NCBI RefSeq assembly: GCF_000014185.1
Contig: NC_008148.1
Span: forward strand, 1,964,001 to 2,028,000
Reading direction: 5' to 3'
Source: Rubrobacter xylanophilus DSM 9941
Lineage (GTDB): Bacteria > Actinomycetota > Rubrobacteria > Rubrobacterales > Rubrobacteraceae
DNA length: 64,000 bases
Shown one piece after another: positions 7,749-15,611 of the stretch; the first letter of the stretch is position 1, and the number at the start of each line of letters is the position of its first letter. A program made the position numbers and the translations under genes. The notes beneath the pieces are model-generated. The model was given only the letters and a program-made list of their open reading frames with translations, did no database searches and was not told the DNA's origin.

Positions 7749-8917
7749 GGATTCTCGACGAGAGCGGCGCGCGCGCCCTCACGACCTCCGTGGCGCGCTC
7801 CGGGCGGGAGCTTGAGGCGCTGGAGGCGGAATGGGAGGCGCTCTACGCCGCAAGCCCCGCGGCCACCCCCTTCCAGTCCTGGGCCTGGCTGTACTCCTGG
7901 TGGGAGGTGTACGGGGAGCGCTACGAGCCGTGCGCCATAACCGTGCGCTCCGGCGGGGAGCTCGCCGGGCTCGCGCCGCTCGCCCGGGAGCGGGGGACGG
8001 GGAGGGTGCTGTTCATGGGCACCGGCCCGAGCGTCTACCTGGACGTGCTGGCCCGGGGGGGCGAGGAGGCGGCGGTCGTCCGGGCGGTGGCGGGGCGGCT
8101 GCGGGAGGAGCTGCGGCCGTGGGAGGTGGCCGACCTGCAGCACCTGCGGCCGCGGGCGGCCGCCCGGGGACTTCTCGAGGCGTGGCGGGGACCGGCGGCG
8201 AGCCTCTGGCAGACAAACTGCCCCGTCCTCGAGGCGAGGCCCTTCGAGGAGCTGCTCGGCGCGCTCACCCAGAAGCAGCGGGGCAACGTTCGCCGCCTCG
8301 TCCGGCGCTCCGAGCGGGAGGGGGTGCGGGCCGTGGCCGCCGGGCCGGAGGAGGCCGCCGACGCCGCCTCCCGGATGCTCGGGATGCACCGGAAGGCCTG
8401 GCGGGAGCGCGGCATAAACCCCGAGCACCTCAGCCCCCGCTTCGAGGTCCTGCTCAGGGCCGCCGCCGGGCGCCTCACCGCGAGGGGGCTCGGCTTCGTC
8501 TCCGAGTTCCGCCGGGGCGAGGAGGTGGTGGCCTCGCACCTCCTCCTCGTGGGGCACGACCGGGTGGGGGGCTACCTCAGCGGGGCCACCGAGGAGGCCT
8601 TCCGGCGCTACGCCGTCTACCCGCTCTACGTCCGCGACGGGGTGGAGGCGGCCCGCTCGCGGGGCCTGGAGGCCTTCGACCTCATGTGGGGCAGGGGCGA
8701 GCACAAGCTGCAGTGGGGTCCCGAGATGGTCCCGAGCCGGCGTCTGGTCCTGGGCCGCAACCGGCTCCCGCTCTGGGCGCCCTACGCCGGGCACCACCTG
8801 CTCCGCTCCCGGGTCAAGGCCGCCGTGGACTCGGGCTCGGCCCCCCGGCCGGTGATGCTGGCCGCCGAGGGCTACCGGGCCGCGCGCCGCCTCATCCGGC
8901 GGAGGGCCGCCGGATGA
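7745..8917 (+). CDS. FemAB/CelD-like GNAT acyltransferase (Acetyltransf_6)
   Basis: A 390-residue protein starting at the ATG overlapping the previous stop. The N-terminal part (TPFQSWAWLYSWWEVYG) and later NVRRLVRRSEREG plus GFVSEFRRGEEVVASHLLL match the CelD/BcsL-type GNAT domain often found in exopolysaccharide and capsule loci. These proteins acylate sugars or peptides. No membrane segments are evident. It is the second gene of a tight four-gene operon (lipoprotein, this gene, formyltransferase, O-antigen ligase), which suggests a role in modifying a surface glycan. Confidence 0.8.
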   Translation: MRILDESGARALTTSVARSGRELEALEAEWEALYAASPAATPFQSWAWLYSWWEVYGERYEPCAITVRSGGELAGLAPLARERGTGRVLFMGTGPSVYLDVLARGGEEAAVVRAVAGRLREELRPWEVADLQHLRPRAAARGLLEAWRGPAASLWQTNCPVLEARPFEELLGALTQKQRGNVRRLVRRSEREGVRAVAAGPEEAADAASRMLGMHRKAWRERGINPEHLSPRFEVLLRAAAGRLTARGLGFVSEFRRGEEVVASHLLLVGHDRVGGYLSGATEEAFRRYAVYPLYVRDGVEAARSRGLEAFDLMWGRGEHKLQWGPEMVPSRRLVLGRNRLPLWAPYAGHHLLRSRVKAAVDSGSAPRPVMLAAEGYRAARRLIRRRAAG

Positions 8918-9711
8918 GGGTGGCCTTCTTCACCAGCGACCGGTCTTTTCGCAACGAGGTCTTCCGCTACATGTACGCCCACGTCGCGCACGCCTGCGGC
9001 GGGGCCCAGGTCGTCGCCGTCCGCCGACCCGGCAGGCCCCCCGGCGGCCCCCTCGGCCGGGCGAAAAAGAAGCTGCGGGCCGGGGCGGGCCTGCTCGGCA
9101 CGCTGGAGCTCGCCGCCTCCTACCCCCTGCAGCGGACGCTCGGGCGCAGGAACGACCGGCTGGCGCTCGAGGCCGTGGGCGCCCTCCCGCGGCCGCCCGC
9201 GGAGCCCCGCCCGGAGGAGGCCCTCTACGTGGAGGCGGTAAACGGCCCCGACGCGGCCGCGGCGCTGGAGGGGCTGGCACCCGACGCGGTCGTCCAGTTC
9301 GACGCGGGCATCCTCCGGCCCCGCATCTTCCGCATCCCCCCTCTCGGGACGCTGAACCTCCACCCGGGCATAGCCCCCCTGATCCGGGGCCGCGACCCGA
9401 TCTACTGGGCGCTCTGGGAGCGCGAGCCCGGGTGGCTGGGGGCCACCATCCACTACATCGACGCGGGCATAGACACCGGCCCGGTCCTGGCCTACGCGCC
9501 GGTCGAGCCCGCCCCCGGCGACGACTACCCGAGGCTCTTCGCCCGGGTCTACGAGGCCGGGGTGGCGCAGCTGGTGTCCGTCCTGGACAGGCTCGGGGAG
9601 GGCGAGCGGTGGAGCGTGGAGCCGGCGCGGGGCCGCAGCGTCTACCGCACCACGTTCCCCGGGTGGCGCCTCGCCCTGCTCCGCGGAGCCCCCGTCCCCG
9701 CTCCGGGATGA
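8914..9711 (+). CDS. Formyltransferase-family protein (sugar/amino-sugar formyltransferase-like)
   Basis: A 265-residue protein starting at an ATGA overlap. The core TLNLHPGIAPLIRGRDPIYW then ATIHYIDAGIDTGPVL holds the Asn-His-Asp catalytic triad of N10-formyl-tetrahydrofolate formyltransferases (LNLH and the D of DAGIDTG). It lacks the C-terminal tRNA-binding domain of methionyl-tRNA formyltransferase, so it is not Fmt. Family members outside Fmt formylate nucleotide-linked amino sugars. The next gene is an O-antigen ligase, so action on a surface polysaccharide precursor is the best guess. Confidence 0.82.
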   Translation: MRVAFFTSDRSFRNEVFRYMYAHVAHACGGAQVVAVRRPGRPPGGPLGRAKKKLRAGAGLLGTLELAASYPLQRTLGRRNDRLALEAVGALPRPPAEPRPEEALYVEAVNGPDAAAALEGLAPDAVVQFDAGILRPRIFRIPPLGTLNLHPGIAPLIRGRDPIYWALWEREPGWLGATIHYIDAGIDTGPVLAYAPVEPAPGDDYPRLFARVYEAGVAQLVSVLDRLGEGERWSVEPARGRSVYRTTFPGWRLALLRGAPVPAPG

Positions 9712-11669
9712 GCGCCGCCTCCCCCGGCAAGCCCCTCGCCGAGCACGGCCGGCTCGCCGCGAGCCTCGCGCTGTGCGCCCTCGCGCTGCTCGCCCCCTGG
9801 ATGGGCTGGCGGTACGGGGGCTACTACGTGGGCGGCTGGGCCCCTCCGGCCCTCGCCTCGGCGGCGCTGCTGCTCGTCCTCGCCGCCGCCGGCGCGCTCG
9901 GCAGGATGCGCTCTTCCTGGGGCGCGGCCGCGGCCGCCCTGCTCACCGGCTACGCCGCGTGGACCTTCCTCTCGCTGCTGTGGTCCCCGGACCGCGGAGA
10001 GGCCTGGCAGGGGGCGGGGCTCACCCTCCTGTACCTGATGGCCTTCTGGGCCGCCCTCTCCCTGCTCTCCTCCGGAGCCTCCCGCCGCTGGGCGCTCGCC
10101 GCCTGCGCGCTGGGGACCGGCGCGGTGGCCGCCCTGACGCTCCCCCGGCTGGCCCCGGAGGCGGAGGAGCTCTTCGTGAACGGGCGCCTGCTCGGGACCG
10201 CCGGCTACTTCAACGCCGAGGCCGCCTTTCTGCTGCTCCCCTTCTGGGCGGCCCTCTGCCTGGCGGGCTCCCCGCGGGTGAACCCGCTGCTGCGGTGCCT
10301 GGCCCTCGCCGCGGCGGCGCTCTGCTCGCAGCTTGCGGTCCTCACCCAGTCGCGGGGGGCGGCGATGGCCCTCGCCGCCTCGCTCCCGGTGTTCTTCCTG
10401 CTGTCGGGCCGGCGGATGCGGGGAGCTCTGGCCCTGCTGCCGGTCGCGGCGGCGCTCATCCTGAACTTCCCGCAGCTCAACGGGGTCTACCTGGCCGGCG
10501 AAGGGGCCGCCCTGGAGGAGGCGTTGCGCCGCGCGGTGCCGCAGGTGTGGCTCGCCGCCCTCGCCTGCGGGCTGTACGGGCTGGGGTGGGCGCTGCTCGA
10601 CGCCCGCTGGAGGCCGCCCGCCCGCGCGGCGCGCGCGGCCGGGGCCGCCACCCTCGCCGCGCTGCTGCTCCTCGCGGCGGCGGGCGGGGCCGCCTTCTAC
10701 GCCCGGGAGGGGAGCCCCGTGCGGTGGGTCCAGCAGAAGGCGGAAGCCTTCCAAAACGGCGACCGCTCGGGGCAGGAGCAGAGCCGCTACCTGAGCGCCT
10801 CGGGCTCGGGCCGGCTCGTGATGTGGCGGGTGGCCTGGGAGGACTTCGCCCGCCACCCGGTGCTGGGGGTGGGCACCCACAACTACGAGGCCACCTACTA
10901 CCGGCTGCGAGGCGAGAGGGCGGGCTACGTGCGCCAGCCGCACTCGCTGCCGCTGGAGGCGCTGGCCGAGAGGGGCGTGGTGGGCGGGGCGCTGCTCGCG
11001 GGCTTTCTCGGGGTGTGCTTTGCGGCGGGATTGCGCCGGTTCGGCGGCCTGAACGCGGAGGGGCGAACGCAGCTGGCGGCGGCCTGCGCGGCGGCGGCGT
11101 ACTGGCTGGCGCACTCCGGCCTGGAGTGGTTCTGGCAGTTCCCGGCGATCACGCTCCCGGCCATGCTCTGCCTGGCCGCTCTGGCCGCGCCCTGGAGCCG
11201 CGGAGAGGGGGAGGGCGGGGCCGGAGGCCGGACGGAGCGTTCCCTGCGGCTCGCCGGTGCGGGGCTCGCCGCCCTGATGCTCGCCACCGCGCTCCCGCTG
11301 TACGCCGCCGACCGCTACGCGCAGCAGAGCGCGGCGGCCGAGAACCCGTGGATGGCCCTCCAGAGGCTGGAGACGGCCCGGCGCCTCAACCCGGTCAGCG
11401 CCGAGCTTCCGCTGCGCGAGGCGGAGCTGCTGGAGCGGGTGGGGGACTGGCCGGGGGCAACCGGGGCGTACGCCGAGGCGATACGGCTCTCCCCCGAGCA
11501 CTACGCCCCCTACGCGGCGATGGCGGGCTTCTACGAGCGCCACGGCGACGCGCAAAACGCCCTCGAGCTCTACAGAAGGGCGCTGGAGCTTAACCCCCTG
11601 GAGCCCGCCCTGCGGGGCAAGGTGCGGCGGCTCGAGGAGGCTAGTCCCAGTTCGCCCGCTCGCGGATGA
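9708..11669 (+). CDS. O-antigen ligase/polymerase-like membrane protein with C-terminal TPR repeats
   Basis: A 653-residue protein starting at an ATGA overlap. About twelve membrane segments fill the first two thirds. The large extracytoplasmic loop with RLVMWRVAWEDFARHPVLGVGTHNYE followed by PHSLPLEALAERGVVGG is the Wzy_C/WaaL signature. The last ~130 residues carry TPR-like helices (GDWPGATGAYAEAIRLSPEH, HGDAQNALELYRRALELNPL). It joins or polymerises lipid-linked glycan outside the membrane. It ends overlapping the convergent luxR-type gene by 29 bp. Confidence 0.88.
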   Translation: MSAASPGKPLAEHGRLAASLALCALALLAPWMGWRYGGYYVGGWAPPALASAALLLVLAAAGALGRMRSSWGAAAAALLTGYAAWTFLSLLWSPDRGEAWQGAGLTLLYLMAFWAALSLLSSGASRRWALAACALGTGAVAALTLPRLAPEAEELFVNGRLLGTAGYFNAEAAFLLLPFWAALCLAGSPRVNPLLRCLALAAAALCSQLAVLTQSRGAAMALAASLPVFFLLSGRRMRGALALLPVAAALILNFPQLNGVYLAGEGAALEEALRRAVPQVWLAALACGLYGLGWALLDARWRPPARAARAAGAATLAALLLLAAAGGAAFYAREGSPVRWVQQKAEAFQNGDRSGQEQSRYLSASGSGRLVMWRVAWEDFARHPVLGVGTHNYEATYYRLRGERAGYVRQPHSLPLEALAERGVVGGALLAGFLGVCFAAGLRRFGGLNAEGRTQLAAACAAAAYWLAHSGLEWFWQFPAITLPAMLCLAALAAPWSRGEGEGGAGGRTERSLRLAGAGLAALMLATALPLYAADRYAQQSAAAENPWMALQRLETARRLNPVSAELPLREAELLERVGDWPGATGAYAEAIRLSPEHYAPYAAMAGFYERHGDAQNALELYRRALELNPLEPALRGKVRRLEEASPSSPARG

Positions 11670-12267
11670 GCTTCGCCGCCTCGGTGCGGTTGCGCACCTT
11701 GAGCACCTTGTAGGCCGCCCGCAGGTGCTGCTTGACGGTGGACTCCGAGAGGAAGAGGCGCCGCCCTATCTGGGCGTTGGTCTGGCCCTCGGCGACGAGC
11801 TTCAGGATCTCCTGCTGGCGGTGGGTCAGGCCGCTGAGGTCCACCGGCTCCCTCCCGGCCACGAGGTCCTTCAAGAGATCCCGCGGCACCGCCACCTCCC
11901 CGGAGGCGGCCACCGTGAGGGCGCGCACCACCTGAGAGGGCTCCATCCCCGCGTGCACGAACCCCTTGGCGCCGGCCTGCAGCCCGGCGCGGGCGAGGTT
12001 GAGGTCGCTGCTCAGGCCGAAGACCACCACCGAGGCCCCCGGGGCCTGCTCCTGCAGCCTGCGCACCGCCTCCCCCACGTCCTCGGCGCCGCCGGCGCAG
12101 AACAGGACGATGTCCGGCCGGTCGCCGGAGGGCGCGCTCTCCGCGTAGTGGATCCTCGCGTCGGGATCCAGTATGTCTATGAGCCCCCTGGCCAGCACGG
12201 GGTAGGGGCAGTAGAGCCATACCAGCCCCAGCCGCTTGGGCTTGATGTGAGCGACCTGTCCGACCAT
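11641..12267 (-). CDS. LuxR/NarL-family regulator with degenerate receiver domain
   Basis: A 208-residue protein (ATG at 12267). The C-terminal helix-turn-helix is clear: LTHRQQEILKLVAEGQTNAQ, then IGRRLFLSESTVKQHLRAAY. The N-terminal half follows the receiver fold in outline (YPVLARGLIDIL; GLQAGAKGFVHAG), but the beta-3 position usually reading DVVLLDxxMP is DIVLFCAGG, so Cys replaces the phospho-acceptor Asp. The acidic pair after beta-1 is also absent (WLYCPYP). Activation by ordinary phosphotransfer is therefore unlikely. No histidine kinase is adjacent. It lies beside the EPS cluster and shares an upstream motif with it. Confidence 0.88.
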   Translation of the reverse strand: MVGQVAHIKPKRLGLVWLYCPYPVLARGLIDILDPDARIHYAESAPSGDRPDIVLFCAGGAEDVGEAVRRLQEQAPGASVVVFGLSSDLNLARAGLQAGAKGFVHAGMEPSQVVRALTVAASGEVAVPRDLLKDLVAGREPVDLSGLTHRQQEILKLVAEGQTNAQIGRRLFLSESTVKQHLRAAYKVLKVRNRTEAAKLIRERANWD

Positions 12268-12332
12268 CCTCGCACCCTTCGAGTCCCCGGGAGGCGCCCG
12301 CGGCGGCCCCTCCGGCCTGTTTTCTTGCAAAC

Positions 12333-12408
12333 TAACACAACTTAACACCTTTGTGCAATGTTGCATGCTAACCCCGGGCCGCACTTTCGACCGCGGGTCA
12401 GGCACTTT
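12333..12408. promoter_or_regulatory. Operator-like cluster between the luxR-type gene and the LPTTG gene
   Basis: An unusually AT-rich patch for this genome. TAACAC occurs at 12333-12338 and again at 12343-12348, exactly one helical turn apart. TGCAA-TG-TTGCA forms a small palindrome at about 12355-12366. GCACTTT occurs at 12381-12387 and 12402-12408, 21 bp apart, the first within CCGCACTTTCG, which is repeated in the EPS control region. These look like binding sites, perhaps for the adjacent LuxR-type protein (inference). Confidence 0.45.
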
Positions 12409-12523
12409 GCGGCCCGAAGACCCCCAAAACGGTAGAGCGGCCCGCGGAGGGCTATAGAATGCGGTTTGCAGCGGGCGCCGCGCCCGCGCCGCAAGGGCAC
12501 CGAAGGAGAAGGGAAGGCAGGAC

Positions 12524-12862
12524 GTGAACGCAACCGGGCTCTCTGGCATGAACCTGACGAGGTGGCTCCTCCCGCCGCTGCTGGCGGCGCTGCTCTTTGC
12601 GTGGGCCGCGCCCGCCGCGCGCGCCCAGGACGAGGGGCCTCTGTCCCGGCCCCCGGCCGACACCCAGTACACGCCGCGGGTGGCGGTGGAGAGCACCTCC
12701 GCCGGGCCGGGCCCCGCGGAGCCCCCGGCGTGGTCGGAGGGGAGCGGGGGGGCGTCCGTAGGGCTCCTGCCGACGACCGGGGGCCCGCTCCTTCTCCCCG
12801 CGGCGGCGGCGCTCGCCGCGGGAGCGGGGATCGCCGTCGCGGTCCGGCGGATGAGGCGCTGA
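12524..12862 (+). CDS. Small secreted protein with LPTTG-type C-terminal sorting signal
   Basis: A 112-residue protein from a GTG at 12524, with a purine-rich AAGGAGAAGGGAAGGCAGG leader just before it; an ATG eight codons in is an alternative. It has an N-terminal signal peptide (LLPPLLAALLFAWAAPAARA), a short Pro/Ser-rich mature part, then LPTTGG, a hydrophobic stretch and a basic end (RRMRR). That order is the sortase sorting signal, predicting covalent attachment to the cell wall. No sortase gene is in the window. A -10-like TATAGA lies at 12453-12458. The function of the short exposed segment is unknown. Confidence 0.65.
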   Translation: MNATGLSGMNLTRWLLPPLLAALLFAWAAPAARAQDEGPLSRPPADTQYTPRVAVESTSAGPGPAEPPAWSEGSGGASVGLLPTTGGPLLLPAAAALAAGAGIAVAVRRMRR

Positions 12863-12872
12863 CCCGCCGCTC

Positions 12873-13679
12873 CTAGCCGGCCCGGGCCGCCTCCCCGCCG
12901 GAGAGCAGCGCAGAGGCCTCGGCGGCGGCCCGGCGGACGAGCCCGACCAGCGAGCGCCCCTCCTCCCCGAAGCGCCGCGCGGAGGTGGAGAGGCCTATGG
13001 CCCCCTCCACCCTCCCGCCGGGCCCCAGGACGGGGGCGGCCACGCAGCAGAGGTTCTCGGCGAACTCCTCCACGTCCACGGCGAAGCCCTGCGAGCGGAC
13101 CCCCGCAAGGTGCTCCTTGAGCAGCCCGGGGCTGGTGATGGTGCGCGGCGTGAAGGCCTCGAGCCCGTACCCGTCGAGGTACTCCCGCAGGCCCGTCTCT
13201 CCCGCGTGGGCGATGAGCACCTTGCCGAGGGCCAGCGCGTGGGAGGCCGCGTGGTAGCCGCGCACGATCCCCACGGGAGGGCTCTTCTCGGGCGGCGACT
13301 CCACCTGCGCCACGGTGACGAGCCCGCCCGAGAGCACGCCGAGGTAGGCGTGGCGCAGCGAGAGCTCGGCGAGCTCCCGCACCACGGGCTCCACCCGGGC
13401 CTCCACCCTCCCCGGACGCGAGGCGCGCTCGTGCAGCCGCGCCAGAGCGGGCCCCAGCCGGTAGCCCCCGCGGCGCGGCAGGCGCTCCAGGTACCCCTCC
13501 TCGATGAGCACGTTCAGGAGGTAGTAGCAGGTCGAGAGGCTCACCCCCAGCTCCCGCGCAATGGCCTTGGCCGTAAGATCCGGCCCCCGCCGGCTCACCA
13601 GCTCCAGGACCGCAAGCGCCCGCCGCGCGCTGGCGAACCTGCCCTCGAGCCGCGCCGCCGCTCCCTCTTCCCTCCTCAC
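12873..13679 (-). CDS. IclR-family transcriptional regulator
   Basis: A 268-residue protein from GTG at 13679. The N-terminal winged helix reads RALAVLELVSRRGPDLTAKA, IARELGVSLSTCYYLLNVL, EEGYLERL. The C-terminal effector domain contains SHALALGKVLIAHAG and DVEEFAENLCCVAAPVLGPG, the usual IclR ligand-pocket landmarks. It is divergent from the amidohydrolase-DUF59-ADH operon with 190 bp between, so it most likely controls that operon in response to an alcohol, ketone or acid intermediate. Two inverted repeats in the gap are candidate operators. Confidence 0.92.
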   Translation of the reverse strand: MRREEGAAARLEGRFASARRALAVLELVSRRGPDLTAKAIARELGVSLSTCYYLLNVLIEEGYLERLPRRGGYRLGPALARLHERASRPGRVEARVEPVVRELAELSLRHAYLGVLSGGLVTVAQVESPPEKSPPVGIVRGYHAASHALALGKVLIAHAGETGLREYLDGYGLEAFTPRTITSPGLLKEHLAGVRSQGFAVDVEEFAENLCCVAAPVLGPGGRVEGAIGLSTSARRFGEEGRSLVGLVRRAAAEASALLSGGEAARAG

Positions 13680-13771
13680 CGCACCACCCCCTTCTCTTAA
13701 AGGGATAGCCCACGCTCCACCGTGCAGAACCGGATGTTACTACCCCCGCACCCCCAAAGCACCCCGGCGCG

Positions 13772-13792
13772 TTTTCCCGCATTGTTGGAAAA
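13772..13792. promoter_or_regulatory. Candidate IclR operator (TTTTCC-N9-GGAAAA)
   Basis: A perfect 6-bp inverted repeat, TTTTCC at 13772-13777 and GGAAAA at 13787-13792, stands out in GC-rich sequence. It lies 14 bp upstream of the promoter driving the amidohydrolase operon. IclR-family sites often have TGGAAA/TTTCCA-like arms. Binding is inferred. Confidence 0.4.
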
Positions 13793-13806
13793 ACCCCGCT
13801 TGTGCC

Positions 13807-13836
13807 TTGACGCACAACATACGCGAGATAGTATGT
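13807..13836 (+). promoter_or_regulatory. Sigma70-type promoter with overlapping palindrome for the amidohydrolase operon
   Basis: TTGACG (13807-13812), a 16-bp spacer and TAGTAT (13829-13834) make a good housekeeping promoter. The -10 element is embedded in ACATAC-N8-GTATGT (13817-13822 / 13831-13836), a perfect 6-bp inverted repeat, so a bound protein would block polymerase. Transcription would start about 25-30 bp before the GTG at 13870. Confidence 0.55.
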
Positions 13837-13869
13837 GGTCTCGGAGAGGACCGTCGGGAAGGAGGAGCG

Positions 13870-14910
13870 GTGTACGAGAAAGGCGGCGAGAAGTACTTTA
13901 TCGTGGACGGGCACATCCACTTCTGGGACGGCAGCCCGGAGAACTGGAGGAACGTCCACGGGCAGCAGTTTATAGAGTGCTTCCACGACTACCACAAGGC
14001 CCTGAGCCCGGAGGAGTACAAGTGGCCGATAGAGGAGTTCTACAAGTACTCTGAGGAGAGGATCCTGCACGACCTCTTCGAGGCGGGCTACGTGGACAAG
14101 GCCATCTTCCAGCCCACCTACCTCACCGACTTCTACAAGGAGGGGTTCAACACCACCGAGCAGGACGGCGTGTTGGCCGAGAAGTACCCGGACAAGTTCA
14201 TCGTCAACGGCTCCTTCGACCCGCGGGACGGGGAGGCTGGCCTCGTGGAGCTGGAGCGGCTCGCCGAGCGCTACAAGCTCAAGGGCGTGAAGCTCTACAC
14301 GGCGGAGTGGAAGGGCCGCTCCAAGGGGTGGAGCCTCAAGGACGACTGGGCCAAGCGGTACCTGGAGAAGTGCCGGGAGCTCGGCATCGTCAACATCCAC
14401 GTCCACAAGGGCCCCACCATCCGGCCCCTGAACCGGGACGCCTTCGACGTGGCCGACGTGGACGACGTGGCCTCGGAGTTCACCGACCTCAACTTCATCG
14501 TCGAGCATGTAGGGCTGCCCCGCCTGGAGGACTTCTGCTGGATCGGCACGCAGGAGCCCAACGTCTACGGCGGGCTCGCGGTGGCCATCCCGTTCATCCA
14601 CACCCGGCCGCGCTACTTCGCCCAGATCATCGGGGAGCTCCTGTACTGGCTGGGGGAGGACAGGATCACGTTCGCCAGCGACTACGCCATCTGGCAGCCC
14701 AAGTGGCTCGTCGAGCAGTTCGTGGACTTCCAGATCCCGGAGGACATGCAGGGCGAGTACGGCACCCTGACCCCGGAGATAAAGAAGAAGATCCTGGGCC
14801 TCAACCTCGCCGGGCTCTACGACATAGAGGTGCCCGAGGAGCTGAGGCTCAAGGGCGCCCACGCGGGCACCGGCCCGGTCGGCAGCGACAGCGAGCCCGT
14901 CGCGCCGTGA
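13870..14910 (+). CDS. Amidohydrolase of the propane/acetone monooxygenase accessory type
   Basis: A 346-residue protein from GTG at 13870, preceded by GGAAGGAGGAGCG. It begins with FIVDGHIHFWDGSPENW, the HxH metal motif of amidohydrolase-2 proteins. VNIHVHKGPTI, FIVEHVGLPRLEDF and TFASDYAIWQPKW supply the later His and Asp. This family sits directly after the mimABCD/prmABCD genes of actinobacterial binuclear-iron monooxygenases, followed by a DUF59 protein and an alcohol dehydrogenase, which is the order seen here. It appears needed for monooxygenase maturation or function. No monooxygenase genes are present in the window. Confidence 0.85.
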   Translation: MYEKGGEKYFIVDGHIHFWDGSPENWRNVHGQQFIECFHDYHKALSPEEYKWPIEEFYKYSEERILHDLFEAGYVDKAIFQPTYLTDFYKEGFNTTEQDGVLAEKYPDKFIVNGSFDPRDGEAGLVELERLAERYKLKGVKLYTAEWKGRSKGWSLKDDWAKRYLEKCRELGIVNIHVHKGPTIRPLNRDAFDVADVDDVASEFTDLNFIVEHVGLPRLEDFCWIGTQEPNVYGGLAVAIPFIHTRPRYFAQIIGELLYWLGEDRITFASDYAIWQPKWLVEQFVDFQIPEDMQGEYGTLTPEIKKKILGLNLAGLYDIEVPEELRLKGAHAGTGPVGSDSEPVAP

Positions 14911-15611
14911 GCGGGGTGAGCGAGGCGGAGGTTCTGGACGCCCTCTCGGGCGTCCGGGACCCCGAGCTGGACGAGCCGGTGACCTCCCTGGGCTTCGTCT
15001 CGAGCATAGAGCGCAGAGGGGAGGAGGTCTCCGTCAGGCTGCGCCTGCCCACCTACTTCTGCTCGCCCAACTTCGCCTACATCATGGCCGAGGACGCGAA
15101 GAGGGCCCTGCTCTCGCTGCCGCGGGTGGAGAGGGCGGAGGTCACGCTCGAGGAGTTCCACGTCGCCGAGGAGATAAACCGCGGGGTGAGCCGCGACGAG
15201 GGCTTCGACCGGGCGATGGCGACCTTCTCCGACGAGACGACCGGGGAGGATCTCGGCGCGGTGCGCCGGACCTTCCGCAAGAAGGCGTTCATCCGCCGGC
15301 AGGAGATCCTCTGCCGGGCCCTCCTCTCCCGGGGCAGCAGCCCGCGGGAGCTGGCGCGCATGCGCCTCGCCGACGCCCCGCCCTGCCGGGAGCTCGAGGT
15401 CTACCTGGAGCGCAGGGAGGAGCTCGGGTTCGACCTCTCCCCCTCCTCCCCGCTCCTGCTCAGCGCCGAGGGGCGTCCGATACCGGAAGGGGCCGTGGTC
15501 GAGCACCTGCGGAGGGCCCGCCTGACCAGGGTGAGCCTGGAGGGCAACGGGGCCCTGTGCAGGGACCTGCTCGAGGCCAGGTACGGGAGAAAGGAGAAGA
15601 GCAGCGCATGA
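14907..15611 (+). CDS. DUF59/MIP18-family metal-sulfur assembly protein
   Basis: A 234-residue protein starting at a GTGA overlap with the amidohydrolase. The N-terminal ~100 residues form the MIP18/DUF59 domain (VLDALSGVRDPELDEPVTSL; LPTYFCSPNFAYIMAEDAKR, with a conserved Cys). The rest (~130 residues) is an extension found in the homologues that accompany soluble diiron monooxygenases. DUF59 proteins help assemble Fe-S or metal centres. Its position between amidohydrolase and ADH supports a role in building the monooxygenase or a partner enzyme. Confidence 0.82.
   Translation: MSGVSEAEVLDALSGVRDPELDEPVTSLGFVSSIERRGEEVSVRLRLPTYFCSPNFAYIMAEDAKRALLSLPRVERAEVTLEEFHVAEEINRGVSRDEGFDRAMATFSDETTGEDLGAVRRTFRKKAFIRRQEILCRALLSRGSSPRELARMRLADAPPCRELEVYLERREELGFDLSPSSPLLLSAEGRPIPEGAVVEHLRRARLTRVSLEGNGALCRDLLEARYGRKEKSSA

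Noticed and set aside
11641-14862. Very long open frame (over 1000 codons) on the minus strand spanning several genes
   Set aside because: It passes through the IclR gene, intergenic DNA and the amidohydrolase in non-coding frames. High GC removes stop codons; only its last 208 residues are the real LuxR-type gene.
14307-15611. Extended frame making the DUF59 protein 434 residues long
   Set aside because: The extra 200 residues are the amidohydrolase gene read out of frame; the GTGA overlap at 14907 is the natural start.
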